22,176 bases of DNA from GCA-2686265 sp036010965 (GTDB lineage Bacteria > Planctomycetota > UBA1135 > GCA-002686595). The stretch lies in assembly GCA_036010965.1 (NCBI GenBank), contig DASCMO010000187.1:1-22176 (forward strand), written 5' to 3'. The position numbers and the translations under genes were made by a program. The notes under the pieces are model-generated. The model had not been told where the DNA came from. It did not search any database and was given only the letters and a program-made list of their open reading frames with translations. Below, piece by piece: positions 6,162-13,945 of this stretch; positions within the stretch are counted from its first letter, which is position 1, and every line of letters begins with the position of its first letter.

Positions 6162-7291
6162 GTGGTGTGCGCGCAGCGCTGGCCGTCGTTCTGAGCGCCC
6201 AGGCGTTCGCCGCCTGCGCGGGGGACATGCGCTGGCCGTACATCCCGACCCAGCGCCCCCCGGGTCCGATGGAGTCGGTCGCGTCGGACCTGGCTCCCGG
6301 CAGCAGCGGGCTGCTGCTCCCCGGCCCCGAGGAGGTGCTGGTGGTGCGCCACGCCGATCCGGTGCAGTTGCGGCCGGCGGGCGAGTTGTCGGCCTTTCCC
6401 CTGCGCTTCTACGACAAGTCGCGGCGCGTGACCGCCGGAAGCTGGGTCCACTCCGCGCCGGGCGGTCGGGCGGAGATCATCTGGCCCGAGGGCGACTCGC
6501 TGGTGCTCTTCGGTCGCACGACCGGGATCGTGGGCTCGCCCAGCCGGGGTGAGCCCCTGTTCCTTTTCTTGCAGGTCGAGCGCGCGGACATCAGCCTCTC
6601 TCGCGAGGAGCAGATCGAGCTCCCTGGCGGCGCTCTGCTCGTGGCGCGCTCGGGGCCGTTCGTGGTCGAGCGTCTGCGCGGTGATGTGCTGCGCGTGACG
6701 AACCAGTCCAAGGAGTCTGGCGAGCTCGCCTTTCGGGATCGCGTCTTCGGCCTCGACCCCGGCCAGGGGATCGACGTGCCCCTGCTCTCGATCGGTGGCG
6801 AGCCCGTGGCGCCGAATCCGGGGACGGCGATCGGTGGGGAGGCTGGTTTCTCCCTCGAGGTCCAGGGCGACGTGCAGGCGCAGGCCGTCCAGCACGGCTG
6901 GCGGGTGACCGCCGGCGGCGGTGAGCACGAGGTCGGCGCCCTGGGGGTGCGCATCCGCCTGGGGCGCGGCGAGTCCGCCCTGATGAGGAATCTGGGAGCC
7001 CTCAGCTCGATCCCGGCGGTCGGTCGGGAGGAGAGCGGGGAGGTCTTCGGCGGTGAGGAGGGCGAGCTGGAATCGGCTCCCCAGGCTCCCGAGCCGGCGC
7101 TCGAGACCGTGGTGGAAGACTCTGGCGTCGGGGAGGAGCCCGAGTTCGATAGCGAGGACTCCGACGGTGCTGAAGCGGACGACGGTGTCTCCGGCGGTGA
7201 TTCCGGCGGTGATTCCGGCGGTGCTGGAGCTGGGGTTGAGGCCTCCGTAGGTGGTGATTCCGACGAGGACGAGGCGAGAGGAGGACGATGA
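6158..7291 (+). CDS. Predicted lipoprotein of unknown function with acidic Gly/Asp tail
   Basis: 377 residues from a GTG at 6158 that overlaps the accC stop by 4 nt. The frame is open further upstream inside accC, but this start gives a short lipoprotein signal peptide, VLSAQAFAAC, with Cys20 as the likely lipidated residue. The -3 Phe makes the lipobox imperfect. Residues about 55-300 are predicted beta-rich with no motif I recognise; a weak resemblance to FecR-type extracytoplasmic domains (FGRTTGIVGSP and nearby) is only an impression. From about 305 the protein becomes strongly acidic and ends in Gly/Ser/Asp repeats, probably disordered. It overlaps the following sugar-nucleotide gene by 4 nt (ATGA), so all three are probably translated as a coupled unit. 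Function unknown; a cell-envelope role is an inference from the signal peptide and context. Confidence 0.75.
   Translation: MSGVRAALAVVLSAQAFAACAGDMRWPYIPTQRPPGPMESVASDLAPGSSGLLLPGPEEVLVVRHADPVQLRPAGELSAFPLRFYDKSRRVTAGSWVHSAPGGRAEIIWPEGDSLVLFGRTTGIVGSPSRGEPLFLFLQVERADISLSREEQIELPGGALLVARSGPFVVERLRGDVLRVTNQSKESGELAFRDRVFGLDPGQGIDVPLLSIGGEPVAPNPGTAIGGEAGFSLEVQGDVQAQAVQHGWRVTAGGGEHEVGALGVRIRLGRGESALMRNLGALSSIPAVGREESGEVFGGEEGELESAPQAPEPALETVVEDSGVGEEPEFDSEDSDGAEADDGVSGGDSGGDSGGAGAGVEASVGGDSDEDEARGGR
7190..7225 (+). repeat. Three 12-nt in-frame repeats
   Basis: Units TCCGGCGGTGAT (7190-7201), the same again (7202-7213) and a variant ending GCT (7214-7225). They encode SGGD, SGGD, SGGA in the acidic tail of the lipoprotein, a likely product of slippage. 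Confidence 0.75.
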
Positions 7292-8256
7292 GCGCTCCGC
7301 GCATACTGGTGACCGGTGGAGCCGGATTTCTGGGAAGCCACCTCTGTGAGCGCTTCCTCGCCGAGGGCTTCGAGGTGCTTTGCGTCGACAATCTGATCAC
7401 CGGCGCCCTGGAGAACGTCGAACACCTCTTCGCCGACGCGCGCTTTCACTTCGAGAAGCGCGACGTCACCGAGTACCTGCACGTGCCCGGAGAGCTGGAC
7501 GCGATCCTGCACTTCGCCTCGCCCGCGAGCCCGATCGACTACCTCGAACTGCCGATCCAGACCCTCAAGGTTGGCTCCCTGGGGACTCACAAGGCCCTCG
7601 GTCTGGCCCACGCCAAGAAAGCGCGTTTCCTGCTCGCGTCGACTTCGGAGTGTTACGGCGATCCCCTCGTGCACCCTCAATCGGAGGACTACTGGGGCAA
7701 CGTCAACCCCGTCGGCCCGCGCGGTGTGTACGACGAGGCCAAGCGCTTCGCGGAGGCGATGACCATGGCCTACCACCGCTTCCACGGCGTGCGGACGCGC
7801 ATCGTGCGCATCTTCAATACTTACGGGCCGCGCATGCGACTGAACGACGGTCGCGCCCTGCCGGCCTTCATGGCGCAGGCCCTCGCGAACGAACCGATGA
7901 CGGTTTTCGGCGACGGATCCCAGACGCGCTCGTTCTGCTTCGTGGATGACCTGGTGGAGGGCATCTTCCGGCTCCTGAACAGTGACGAGTCCCTGCCGGT
8001 GAACATCGGAAACCCGAGCGAGATGACGATCCTCGAGTTCGCTCAGGCAGTGATCGAATGCACCGGTTCTACCTCGCAGATCGTCTTCCGCGATCTGCCG
8101 GAGGACGACCCCAAGGTGCGCCAACCGAACATCTCCAAGGCGAAGGCCCTGCTGGACTGGGAGCCCAAGGTCGACCTCACCACGGGCTTGCGCCGGACCA
8201 TGGCCTACTTCGCGGAGCGCCTGGCTGCCGGGAGTGGCGAGGAGCGCGGGAGCTAG
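7288..8256 (+). CDS. uxs: UDP-glucuronate decarboxylase (UDP-xylose synthase family)
   Basis: 322-residue extended short-chain dehydrogenase that oxidises and decarboxylates UDP-glucuronate to UDP-xylose (or the 4-keto intermediate) in the cytoplasm. The NAD-binding motif TGGAGFLGS is at 9-17 (Gly10, Gly13, Gly16). The family signature ASTSECYGDPLVHPQ lies at 117-131, followed by YWGNVNPVGPR, and the catalytic Tyr148-x3-Lys152 in YDEAK. RIFNTYGPRM and GDGSQTRSFCFVDD are typical of this subfamily and separate it from 4-epimerases. The ATG overlaps the preceding stop by 4 nt and follows a strong ribosome site, GAGAGGAGGA, at 7276-7285. The substrate requires a UDP-glucose dehydrogenase, which is not in this window. 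glmS follows after 2 nt. Confidence 0.92.
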   Translation: MSAPRILVTGGAGFLGSHLCERFLAEGFEVLCVDNLITGALENVEHLFADARFHFEKRDVTEYLHVPGELDAILHFASPASPIDYLELPIQTLKVGSLGTHKALGLAHAKKARFLLASTSECYGDPLVHPQSEDYWGNVNPVGPRGVYDEAKRFAEAMTMAYHRFHGVRTRIVRIFNTYGPRMRLNDGRALPAFMAQALANEPMTVFGDGSQTRSFCFVDDLVEGIFRLLNSDESLPVNIGNPSEMTILEFAQAVIECTGSTSQIVFRDLPEDDPKVRQPNISKAKALLDWEPKVDLTTGLRRTMAYFAERLAAGSGEERGS

Positions 8257-8258
8257 TC

Positions 8259-10100
8259 GTGTGCGGCATCGTGGGAGCCGTCCTGCGCGAGGGGTCGGTC
8301 CTCGACGGCCTGCTCGCGGGGCTGCGCGCCCTGGAGTACCGCGGCTACGACAGCGCGGGGGTGGCGGTCGGCGCGGACGGCGGGGTCTCGATCCGACGCC
8401 AGGCGGGGCGGCTGGAGGCTCTCGAGGCTGTGCTCGCCGACGGCGCGCTCGACGGCGCGCAGATAGGAATTGGCCACACGCGCTGGGCGACCCACGGTCC
8501 GCCGACGGCGATCAACGCCCATCCCCACACCGACGTGGGCGGGCATGTGGCCCTGGTCCACAACGGGATCATCGAGAACTACCTCGAGCTGCGCGAGGAG
8601 CTGTGCGAGCAGGGCGTCGAGTTCGTCTCCGAGACGGACACCGAGGTGTTGGCCCAGCTCGTCGGCCGCGAGCTGGCGACGGGCGCGGCCCTGGTCGATG
8701 CGGTGCGCCGCACCCTGGCGCGCGTGCGCGGCTACTATGCGATCGCCGCCCTGGCCATCGCCGACGACCGCTCCTTGGTGTGCGCACGTCAGGGCCCGCC
8801 GCTCTGCCTGGGGGTCGTCGAGGGCGGCGCGTTCCTGGCCTCCGATCCGCTCGCTCTCGTGCGCCACACCCAGGACCTGATCTTCCTCGAGGACGGCGAC
8901 GTCGCCACCCTCCGGCCGGGCTTCCACGCGGTGGTCGACGAGGAGGGGAACGAGGTCCTGCGCGCGGCGGTGCGCGTCGATCTGGACGAGGAGCAGGCGG
9001 GCCGCGGATCCTACGCGCACTTCATGCTGAAGGAGATTCACGAACAGCCCGACGTCCTGGCCCGCACGGCCTTCGACCGCATCGACGAGGAGAGCGGCGA
9101 GGTGTGCTTCAGCGAGGACGGCTGGGACCCGGACCGACTGCGGGCGATCGAGCGCGTGCAGCTCCTGGCCTGCGGAACGGCGCGCTACGCCTGCCAGGTG
9201 GCGGCCTTCCAGATCGAGGGCCTGGCCGGCATTCCGGCGGATGTGGACTACGCCAGCGAGTTCCGCTACCGCTCGCCGCGGCTCAGCCCGGGCACCCTGG
9301 CCCTGGCCATCTCCCAGTCGGGCGAGACCGCCGACACCCTGGCCGCCCTGCGCCTGGCACGCGAGCTGGGCGCGCGGGCGGGGGCGATCTGCAACGTGCC
9401 CGAGAGCACCCTCGTGCGCGAGGCCGACTGCTTCCTCATGACCCGCGCGGGCCCCGAGATCGGCGTCGCGAGCACCAAGGCCTTCGTGTCGCAGATCGTC
9501 ACCTCATACCTGCTGGCCGTGGCCATCGGTTGCTCGCGCGGGGAGCTCGACGCCGACGAGGGGCGCGCGCTCCTCAAGGACCTGCGGCTCTTGCGGCCGC
9601 GGCTCGCCCAGCTGCTCTCGCGTGAGACCCACGAGCGCATCGCCGACATCGCGGACCGCCACTACCAGGTCAAGGGATTCATGTTTCTCGGTCGCGGCAT
9701 CCACTACCCCGTCGCCCTCGAGGGCGCCCTGAAGCTCAAGGAGATCTCCTACATGCACGCCGAGGGATACCCCGCGGGGGAGATGAAGCACGGCCCGATC
9801 GCCCTGATCGAGCCGGGGATGACCACGGTCGTGATCGCAAACAAGGGTCCGCTGGCCGAGAAGGTGCGCTCCAACCTCGAGCAGGTGCGGGCGCGCGGCG
9901 GCCAGGTGATCTGCGTCGGGTCCGATCCCGAGAGCCTCGCCCTGGCCGACGAGACGATCGAGGTCCCCGAGACCAGTCCCTGGCTCGCGCCAGTCCTGAG
10001 CGTGGCCCCGCTCCAGCTGCTGGCCTACGAGGTGGCTCTGCGCCGGGGCTGTGACATCGACAAGCCCCGCAACCTGGCCAAGAGCGTGACGGTGGAGTGA
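8259..10100 (+). CDS. glmS: Glutamine--fructose-6-phosphate aminotransferase (isomerising) GlmS
   Basis: 613 residues, normal length. GlmS makes glucosamine-6-phosphate from fructose-6-phosphate and glutamine, the entry to UDP-GlcNAc for peptidoglycan and polysaccharide. The GTG at 8259 is chosen because it places the nucleophile Cys at residue 2 (VCGIVGAVL), which must be N-terminal after Met removal. The frame is open upstream, but no GlmS starts there. The class II glutaminase domain covers about 1-230 (RALEYRGYDSAGV, GHTRWATHG, HNGIIEN, ETDTEVLAQLV). Two SIS isomerase domains follow, with SQSGETADTLAAL and EGALKLKEISYMHAEGYPAGEMKHGP. It ends in the canonical DKPRNLAKSVTVE. Its position inside the sugar-nucleotide cluster suggests the polymer contains amino sugars, consistent with the deacetylase downstream. 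Confidence 0.97.
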   Translation: MCGIVGAVLREGSVLDGLLAGLRALEYRGYDSAGVAVGADGGVSIRRQAGRLEALEAVLADGALDGAQIGIGHTRWATHGPPTAINAHPHTDVGGHVALVHNGIIENYLELREELCEQGVEFVSETDTEVLAQLVGRELATGAALVDAVRRTLARVRGYYAIAALAIADDRSLVCARQGPPLCLGVVEGGAFLASDPLALVRHTQDLIFLEDGDVATLRPGFHAVVDEEGNEVLRAAVRVDLDEEQAGRGSYAHFMLKEIHEQPDVLARTAFDRIDEESGEVCFSEDGWDPDRLRAIERVQLLACGTARYACQVAAFQIEGLAGIPADVDYASEFRYRSPRLSPGTLALAISQSGETADTLAALRLARELGARAGAICNVPESTLVREADCFLMTRAGPEIGVASTKAFVSQIVTSYLLAVAIGCSRGELDADEGRALLKDLRLLRPRLAQLLSRETHERIADIADRHYQVKGFMFLGRGIHYPVALEGALKLKEISYMHAEGYPAGEMKHGPIALIEPGMTTVVIANKGPLAEKVRSNLEQVRARGGQVICVGSDPESLALADETIEVPETSPWLAPVLSVAPLQLLAYEVALRRGCDIDKPRNLAKSVTVE

Positions 10101-10103
10101 ACG

Positions 10104-11054
10104 ATGGCGAAGATCCTGGTCACCGGAGGCGCCGGCTTCATCGGCTCCCATCTCTGCGAACGCCTGCTCGCCCGTGGGGACGAGGTGGTCGTTCTCGACA
10201 ACTTCAATGACTTCTACAACCCCTCGATCAAGCGCGCGAACGCGGCCGGTCTGTCGGGAGCTCGGGTGATCGAGGGGGATGTCCGAGACGCGGATGTGGT
10301 CGGACGCCTGCTGACGGAGACTCGCTTTGACGCCGTCATGCACCTGGCTGCCATGGCCGGCGTTCGGCCCTCCCTCGAGAACCCCCTGTACTACGAGGAC
10401 GTCAACGTGCGGGGCACCTTGATCCTCCTGGAAGCACTCCGGCGTTCGCCGGGCACGCGCATGATTTTCGCCTCTTCGTCAAGCGTCTACGGGAGCAACG
10501 AGAAGGTCCCCTTCGAGGAGTCGGACGACATCCATCATCCCGTCTCCCCCTACGCGGCCACCAAGCGATCCGCAGAGCTGCATTGCTTCACCTACCACCA
10601 CCTGTACGGGATCCCCACCACCTGCCTGCGCTTCTTCACCGTCTACGGGCCGCGCCAGCGCCCTGAGATGGCCATCCACAAGTTCGTGCGCGCGGTCCTG
10701 GCGGGTGAGTCGATCCCGGTCTTCGGGGACGGATCGACGCGCCGTGACTACACCTTTGTGGACGACATCGTCGACGGGGTCGTGCGCGCCATCGACCGCT
10801 GCGAAGGCTACGAGATCTACAACCTGGGCGGTTCCCAGACGACCTCCCTGGGAGAGCTCGTGGATCTGGTGGGGCAGGCCTGCGGACGCGAGCCGATCAT
10901 CTCTCGCGAGCCGATGCAGCCCGGGGATGTCGTGATCACCTACGCGGACGTCTCAAAGGCCGGCGAAGGCCTGGGCTACGCGCCGAAGACTTCCGTACCC
11001 GAGGGCCTGGCCCTTTTCGTGAAGTGGTTTCGAGATCGCCAAGGAGCGCACTGA
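10104..11054 (+). CDS. NAD-dependent epimerase, UDP-glucuronate 4-epimerase-like
   Basis: 316-residue extended short-chain dehydrogenase. TGGAGFIGS begins at residue 7. DNFNDFYNPSIKRAN (32-46), HLAAMAGVRPSLENP (80-94) and RPEMAIHKF are typical of UDP-glucuronate 4-epimerases, which interconvert UDP-glucuronate and UDP-galacturonate. Catalytic residues are Tyr150 and Lys154 in SPYAATKRSAE, with SSSSVYG before them. The gene starts 3 nt after glmS. Together with the decarboxylase gene it implies that UDP-glucuronate is a branch point feeding both UDP-xylose and UDP-galacturonate. A related GDP- or UDP-sugar epimerase specificity cannot be excluded from sequence alone. Confidence 0.85.
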   Translation: MAKILVTGGAGFIGSHLCERLLARGDEVVVLDNFNDFYNPSIKRANAAGLSGARVIEGDVRDADVVGRLLTETRFDAVMHLAAMAGVRPSLENPLYYEDVNVRGTLILLEALRRSPGTRMIFASSSSVYGSNEKVPFEESDDIHHPVSPYAATKRSAELHCFTYHHLYGIPTTCLRFFTVYGPRQRPEMAIHKFVRAVLAGESIPVFGDGSTRRDYTFVDDIVDGVVRAIDRCEGYEIYNLGGSQTTSLGELVDLVGQACGREPIISREPMQPGDVVITYADVSKAGEGLGYAPKTSVPEGLALFVKWFRDRQGAH

Positions 11055-11166
11055 TCGTCATTGCGAGGGAGGATCGCCGCCCCTACCATTACCGCCCGAT
11101 GGCGCCTGCGGGGCGTCAGGCGTCCATCGCGCATGGCTTCCGGCCTTCCTTTTTTTCCGGCAATCC
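11055..11166. repeat. Repeat-like intergenic segment with hairpin and ATTGC/GCAAT ends
   Basis: This is most of the gap between the epimerase gene and rfbA. It opens with CGTCATTGCGAG (11056-11067) and closes with GGCAATCC (11159-11166), end sequences resembling a widespread class of bacterial intergenic repeats. In between, GATGGCGCCTG (11098-11108) and CAGGCGTCCATC (11117-11128) can pair as a hairpin with a one-base bulge and an 8-nt loop. A run of seven T (11150-11156) follows 21 nt later, too far away for a classical terminator. The 11 bases TCGTCATTGCG also occur on the minus strand of intergenic element B. Confidence 0.4.
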
Positions 11167-11173
11167 ACTCCAA

Positions 11174-11213
11174 GTTCACCCATGAAGGGCCTCCAGGTTC
11201 ACTCATGAAGGGC
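11174..11213 (+). repeat. Duplicated translation-start region before rfbA (period 23 nt)
   Basis: GTTCACCCATGAAGGGC (11174-11190) is repeated as GTTCACTCATGAAGGGC (11197-11213), 16 of 17 bases alike. The second copy contains the rfbA start ATG at 11205. The first ATG, at 11182, opens an 8-codon reading frame (MKGLQVHS) whose TGA at 11206-11208 overlaps the rfbA ATG as ATGA. Confidence 0.8.
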
Positions 11214-11936
11214 GTCATCCTCGCGGGGGGGCTGGGCACGCGTCTGTTCCCCCTGACCAAGATCACGAACAAGCACCTGCTGCCGGTCTACGACCGGCCG
11301 ATGATCTACTACCCGATCGAGAGCCTGGTGCGGGCCGGGATCGAGGACATCATGATCGTCACCGGGGGCCAGAACTCCGGCGAGTTCCTGCGGCTGTTGG
11401 GCAACGGCAGCGATTTCGGCCTAAAGCACCTCAACTACACCTATCAGGAGGGCGAGGGCGGCATCGCTGAGGCTCTCGGCCTGGCACGCCATTGGGCCGG
11501 TGGAGATCGGCTGTGCGTGGTCCTGGGGGACAACCTGATCGAGAACAACATCCGGGGCGCCGTCGAGGATTTTCGGGCCCAGGAGAAGGGAGCCAAGATC
11601 ATCGTCAAGGAGGTCCCCGATCCAGAGCGCTTCGGTGTCACGCGCATCGAGGACGGCGTCGTGGGGGAGATCATCGAGAAGCCATCTGAACCCGAGACCA
11701 ACCTGGCCGTGATCGGGATCTACATGTACGACGAACGCGTGTTCGAGGTGATCGAGACGCTCGTGCCCTCGGAGCGCGGCGAGCTGGAGATCACCGACGT
11801 CAACAACTGGTACGTACGCGAGGGAACCATGACCCACGAGGTGCTCGAGGGCTGGTGGACCGACGCGGGGACGTTTCAGTCTCTGCACCGCGCGGCCGAG
11901 CTCGTCGCCAGGGGCGGGGCGAACAAGGCCGACTGA
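11205..11936 (+). CDS. rfbA: Glucose-1-phosphate thymidylyltransferase (short form)
   Basis: 243 residues. The enzyme forms dTDP-glucose from dTTP and glucose-1-phosphate, the first step of dTDP-rhamnose synthesis. The N-terminus, MKGVILAGGLGTRLFPLTKI then TNKHLLPVYDRPMIYYP, carries the nucleotidyltransferase signature; YTYQEGEGGIAEAL, VVLGDNLIENN and EIIEKPSEP follow. It is about 50 residues shorter than E. coli RfbA, stopping after the GWWTDAGTF region, so it belongs to the short form lacking the C-terminal helical extension. The ATG at 11205 is chosen because homology begins exactly there; the frame is open further upstream through repeat-like sequence with no similarity. No good ribosome site precedes it, and the start lies in a duplicated segment that may couple its translation to an 8-codon leader. 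rfbD follows with no gap. Confidence 0.93.
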   Translation: MKGVILAGGLGTRLFPLTKITNKHLLPVYDRPMIYYPIESLVRAGIEDIMIVTGGQNSGEFLRLLGNGSDFGLKHLNYTYQEGEGGIAEALGLARHWAGGDRLCVVLGDNLIENNIRGAVEDFRAQEKGAKIIVKEVPDPERFGVTRIEDGVVGEIIEKPSEPETNLAVIGIYMYDERVFEVIETLVPSERGELEITDVNNWYVREGTMTHEVLEGWWTDAGTFQSLHRAAELVARGGANKAD

Positions 11937-12842
11937 ATGGGCGCTGGGTCATTGCGCGTTCTCGTCACCGGCGGCGCGGGGATGCTCGGGAGCCAGGTGC
12001 TCCTCAGCGCCCCGGACGGGACGGCGGCCGTCGGGACGGACCTGGTGGAAGCCGCCGGAGTGGCGGCGGTGGGGGTCGACCTGGCCGATTCGCAACAGGT
12101 GGAAGCGCTCTTCGCCGAACACGGCCCCTTCACGGGCGTGATCCACACGGCTGCCTACACGGCGGTGGACGGCGCCGAGGAGGAGGAGCTCCTGGCCCTG
12201 CGCATCAACAGCCAGGGCTGCGAGCGGGTGGCGCAGGCCTGCGCCGCGGCGGGTGTGCCGATGGTGGCGGTCAGCACCGACTTCGTGTTCGACGGCACCT
12301 CGCGCCGACCCTACCGCGAGGACGATCAGACGAATCCTCTGAGCGCCTACGGTCGCACCAAGCTGGCGGGCGAGCAGGGCGCGCTGCAGGCTCACCCGCT
12401 CGGGACGCGGATCGTGCGCACGCAGTGGCTTTACGGCCCGCGGGGCAAGCACTTCCCCGGCACGATGCGAGCCCTGGCGGAGGAGCGCGAGGAGCTCAAG
12501 GTGGTCGATGACCAGGTGGGCTCGCCGACCTCGACGCTCGAGCTGGCGCCGGCTCTCTGGGACGTCCTGGCCCAGGGCTCGGCGGGCATCTACCACGCGG
12601 CCTGCGAGGGGAGCTGCACCTGGTTCGACCTGGCCGTCGCCGCGGTCGAGGCGGGCTGCTCCGATCGCTCGGGACGGGCCCGGATCGTGCCCTGTACCAG
12701 CGCGGAGTTCCCGCGCCCCGCACACCGACCGGCCTACAGCGTGCTGGACTGCTCGCGCCTGACCGAGCTGCGCGGCCGTAGCCTCTCGCCCTGGCGCGAG
12801 GCGCTCATGACCTATCTCGGGGACAGCGGAGAGGAGGCCTGA
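11937..12842 (+). CDS. rfbD: dTDP-4-dehydrorhamnose reductase RfbD/RmlD
   Basis: 301 residues, normal length. It reduces dTDP-4-dehydro-L-rhamnose to dTDP-L-rhamnose with NAD(P)H. The nucleotide-binding motif VTGGAGMLGSQ is at 10-20, followed by HTAAYTAVDGAE (70-81), the RmlD hallmark STDFVFDGTS (113-122), and the catalytic Tyr138-x3-Lys142 in LSAYGRTKLAGE. RTQWLYGPRGKHF and VVDDQVGSPTS are also typical of RmlD. The ATG immediately follows the rfbA TGA with no spacer, which suggests translational coupling. Its usual partner, the 3,5-epimerase RfbC, which makes its substrate, is not in the window. Confidence 0.94.
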   Translation: MGAGSLRVLVTGGAGMLGSQVLLSAPDGTAAVGTDLVEAAGVAAVGVDLADSQQVEALFAEHGPFTGVIHTAAYTAVDGAEEEELLALRINSQGCERVAQACAAAGVPMVAVSTDFVFDGTSRRPYREDDQTNPLSAYGRTKLAGEQGALQAHPLGTRIVRTQWLYGPRGKHFPGTMRALAEEREELKVVDDQVGSPTSTLELAPALWDVLAQGSAGIYHAACEGSCTWFDLAVAAVEAGCSDRSGRARIVPCTSAEFPRPAHRPAYSVLDCSRLTELRGRSLSPWREALMTYLGDSGEEA

Positions 12843-12843
12843 G

Positions 12844-13863
12844 ATGGCGTTGGAGTCAATCCTGGTGACTGGCGGCGCGGGCTTCATCGGCAGCAACTTC
12901 ATCCACATGCTCTGCGAGGACCGGCCGCAGTGGTGCGTGGTCAATCTCGACTCCCTGACCTACGCCGGAAACCTTGCGAATCTGGAGGCGGTCGAGGACC
13001 GCACACAGTTCATGCACGGCGACGTGCGCTCGTCCGAGGATGTGCGCGCGGCGCTCGAGGCCGCCGGACCGGGCGAGACCATGGGCGTCGTACACCTGGC
13101 CGCCGAGAGTCATGTCGACCGCTCGATCATCGACGGCGAGACTTTCGTCACCACCAATGTGGTCGGCACGCAGGTGCTGCTGGACGCCTGTCGCGCCCAC
13201 GGCGTAGCGCGCTTCGTGCACGTCTCGACCGATGAGGTCTACGGCTCCTTGGGGGACGAGGGGCTCTTCACGGAAGAGACGCCCCTGGCACCCAACTCGC
13301 CTTACTCATCGAGCAAGGCCGGCAGCGACCTGCTGGTCCGCGCGGCGTTCCACACCCACGGCTTTCCGGCCTGCATCACGCGTTGCTCGAACAACTACGG
13401 GCCGTACCAGTTTCCCGAGAAGCTCCTTCCGCTGATCATTGCCAACGCACAGGAGGATCGCGACCTGCCGATCTACGGGGACGGGATGAACGTGCGCGAC
13501 TGGCTCTACGTCCGCGATCACTGCGAGGCGATCCTGGCTGTTCTCGAGCGCGGGCTGCCCGGCGAGGTCTACAACATCGGCGGAAACAACGAGCTCGCCA
13601 ACCTGGACCTGGTCAAACGCGTGCTGGCCGAGCTCGGCAAACCCGAGTCCCTGATCACCTTTGTGGCCGACCGTCTCGGCCACGATCGGCGCTACGCCAT
13701 CGACGCCGGGAAGATCGCCCGCGAGCTCGGCTGGAAACCGCGCTTCACCTTCGACATGGCCCTGCCCCTGACCGTTCGCTGGTATCAGTCACAAGTCGAT
13801 TGGTTGCAGGGGGTTAGGAGTGGGGATTACCGGGACTACTACCGCCGTCAATACGGGCGTTGA
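12844..13863 (+). CDS. rfbB: dTDP-glucose 4,6-dehydratase RfbB/RmlB
   Basis: 339 residues, normal length. It converts dTDP-glucose to dTDP-4-dehydro-6-deoxyglucose, the second step toward dTDP-rhamnose and other 6-deoxysugars. Motifs are VTGGAGFIGSNF (8-19), NLDSLTYAGNLANL (34-47), HLAAESHVDRSI (84-95), the catalytic Thr129-Asp130-Glu131 in VSTDEVYGS, Tyr154-x3-Lys158 in PYSSSKAGSD, and RCSNNYGPYQFPEKLLPL. These are diagnostic for RmlB. The start has a good ribosome site, GAGGAGG, a few bases upstream and lies one base after the rfbD stop. The gene order A-D-B differs from the common B-D-A-C order, and C is missing. Confidence 0.97.
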   Translation: MALESILVTGGAGFIGSNFIHMLCEDRPQWCVVNLDSLTYAGNLANLEAVEDRTQFMHGDVRSSEDVRAALEAAGPGETMGVVHLAAESHVDRSIIDGETFVTTNVVGTQVLLDACRAHGVARFVHVSTDEVYGSLGDEGLFTEETPLAPNSPYSSSKAGSDLLVRAAFHTHGFPACITRCSNNYGPYQFPEKLLPLIIANAQEDRDLPIYGDGMNVRDWLYVRDHCEAILAVLERGLPGEVYNIGGNNELANLDLVKRVLAELGKPESLITFVADRLGHDRRYAIDAGKIARELGWKPRFTFDMALPLTVRWYQSQVDWLQGVRSGDYRDYYRRQYGR

Positions 13864-13945
13864 GCGAGACGTCAACCCGTGGATCAATGGTGCCGATGAA
13901 CCCCTCGCTTCTGCGTCCGCCCGACGGCGCCCGAGTCTTCCAGGA

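Noticed and set aside
6409..8124. Long minus-strand open frame (571 codons) opposite the lipoprotein and uxs genes
   Set aside because: It spans two real genes in antisense, has Ser/Pro/Arg low-complexity composition and no recognisable domain.
8058..8258. Upstream extension of the GlmS reading frame
   Set aside because: It overlaps uxs and would bury the catalytic N-terminal cysteine; the GTG at 8259 is required for activity. The same logic rejects the 17523-18041 extension of the amidotransferase.
11146..11160. T-run before rfbA as a Rho-independent terminator
   Set aside because: The nearest stable hairpin ends 21 nt earlier, so the T-run does not directly follow a stem.
10976..11272. 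Minus-strand ORF of 98 codons across the rfbA leader
   Set aside because: It reads through repeat-like intergenic DNA and the ends of two real genes; there is no motif, and it is best explained by the repeat itself.
13864..13945. Possible third copy of the intergenic element before the export lipoprotein gene
   Set aside because: Only a short patch (GAACCC, GCTTC and TGCGTC with a 3-nt gap) resembles element B; there are no CTAG ends and the match is short enough to be chance.
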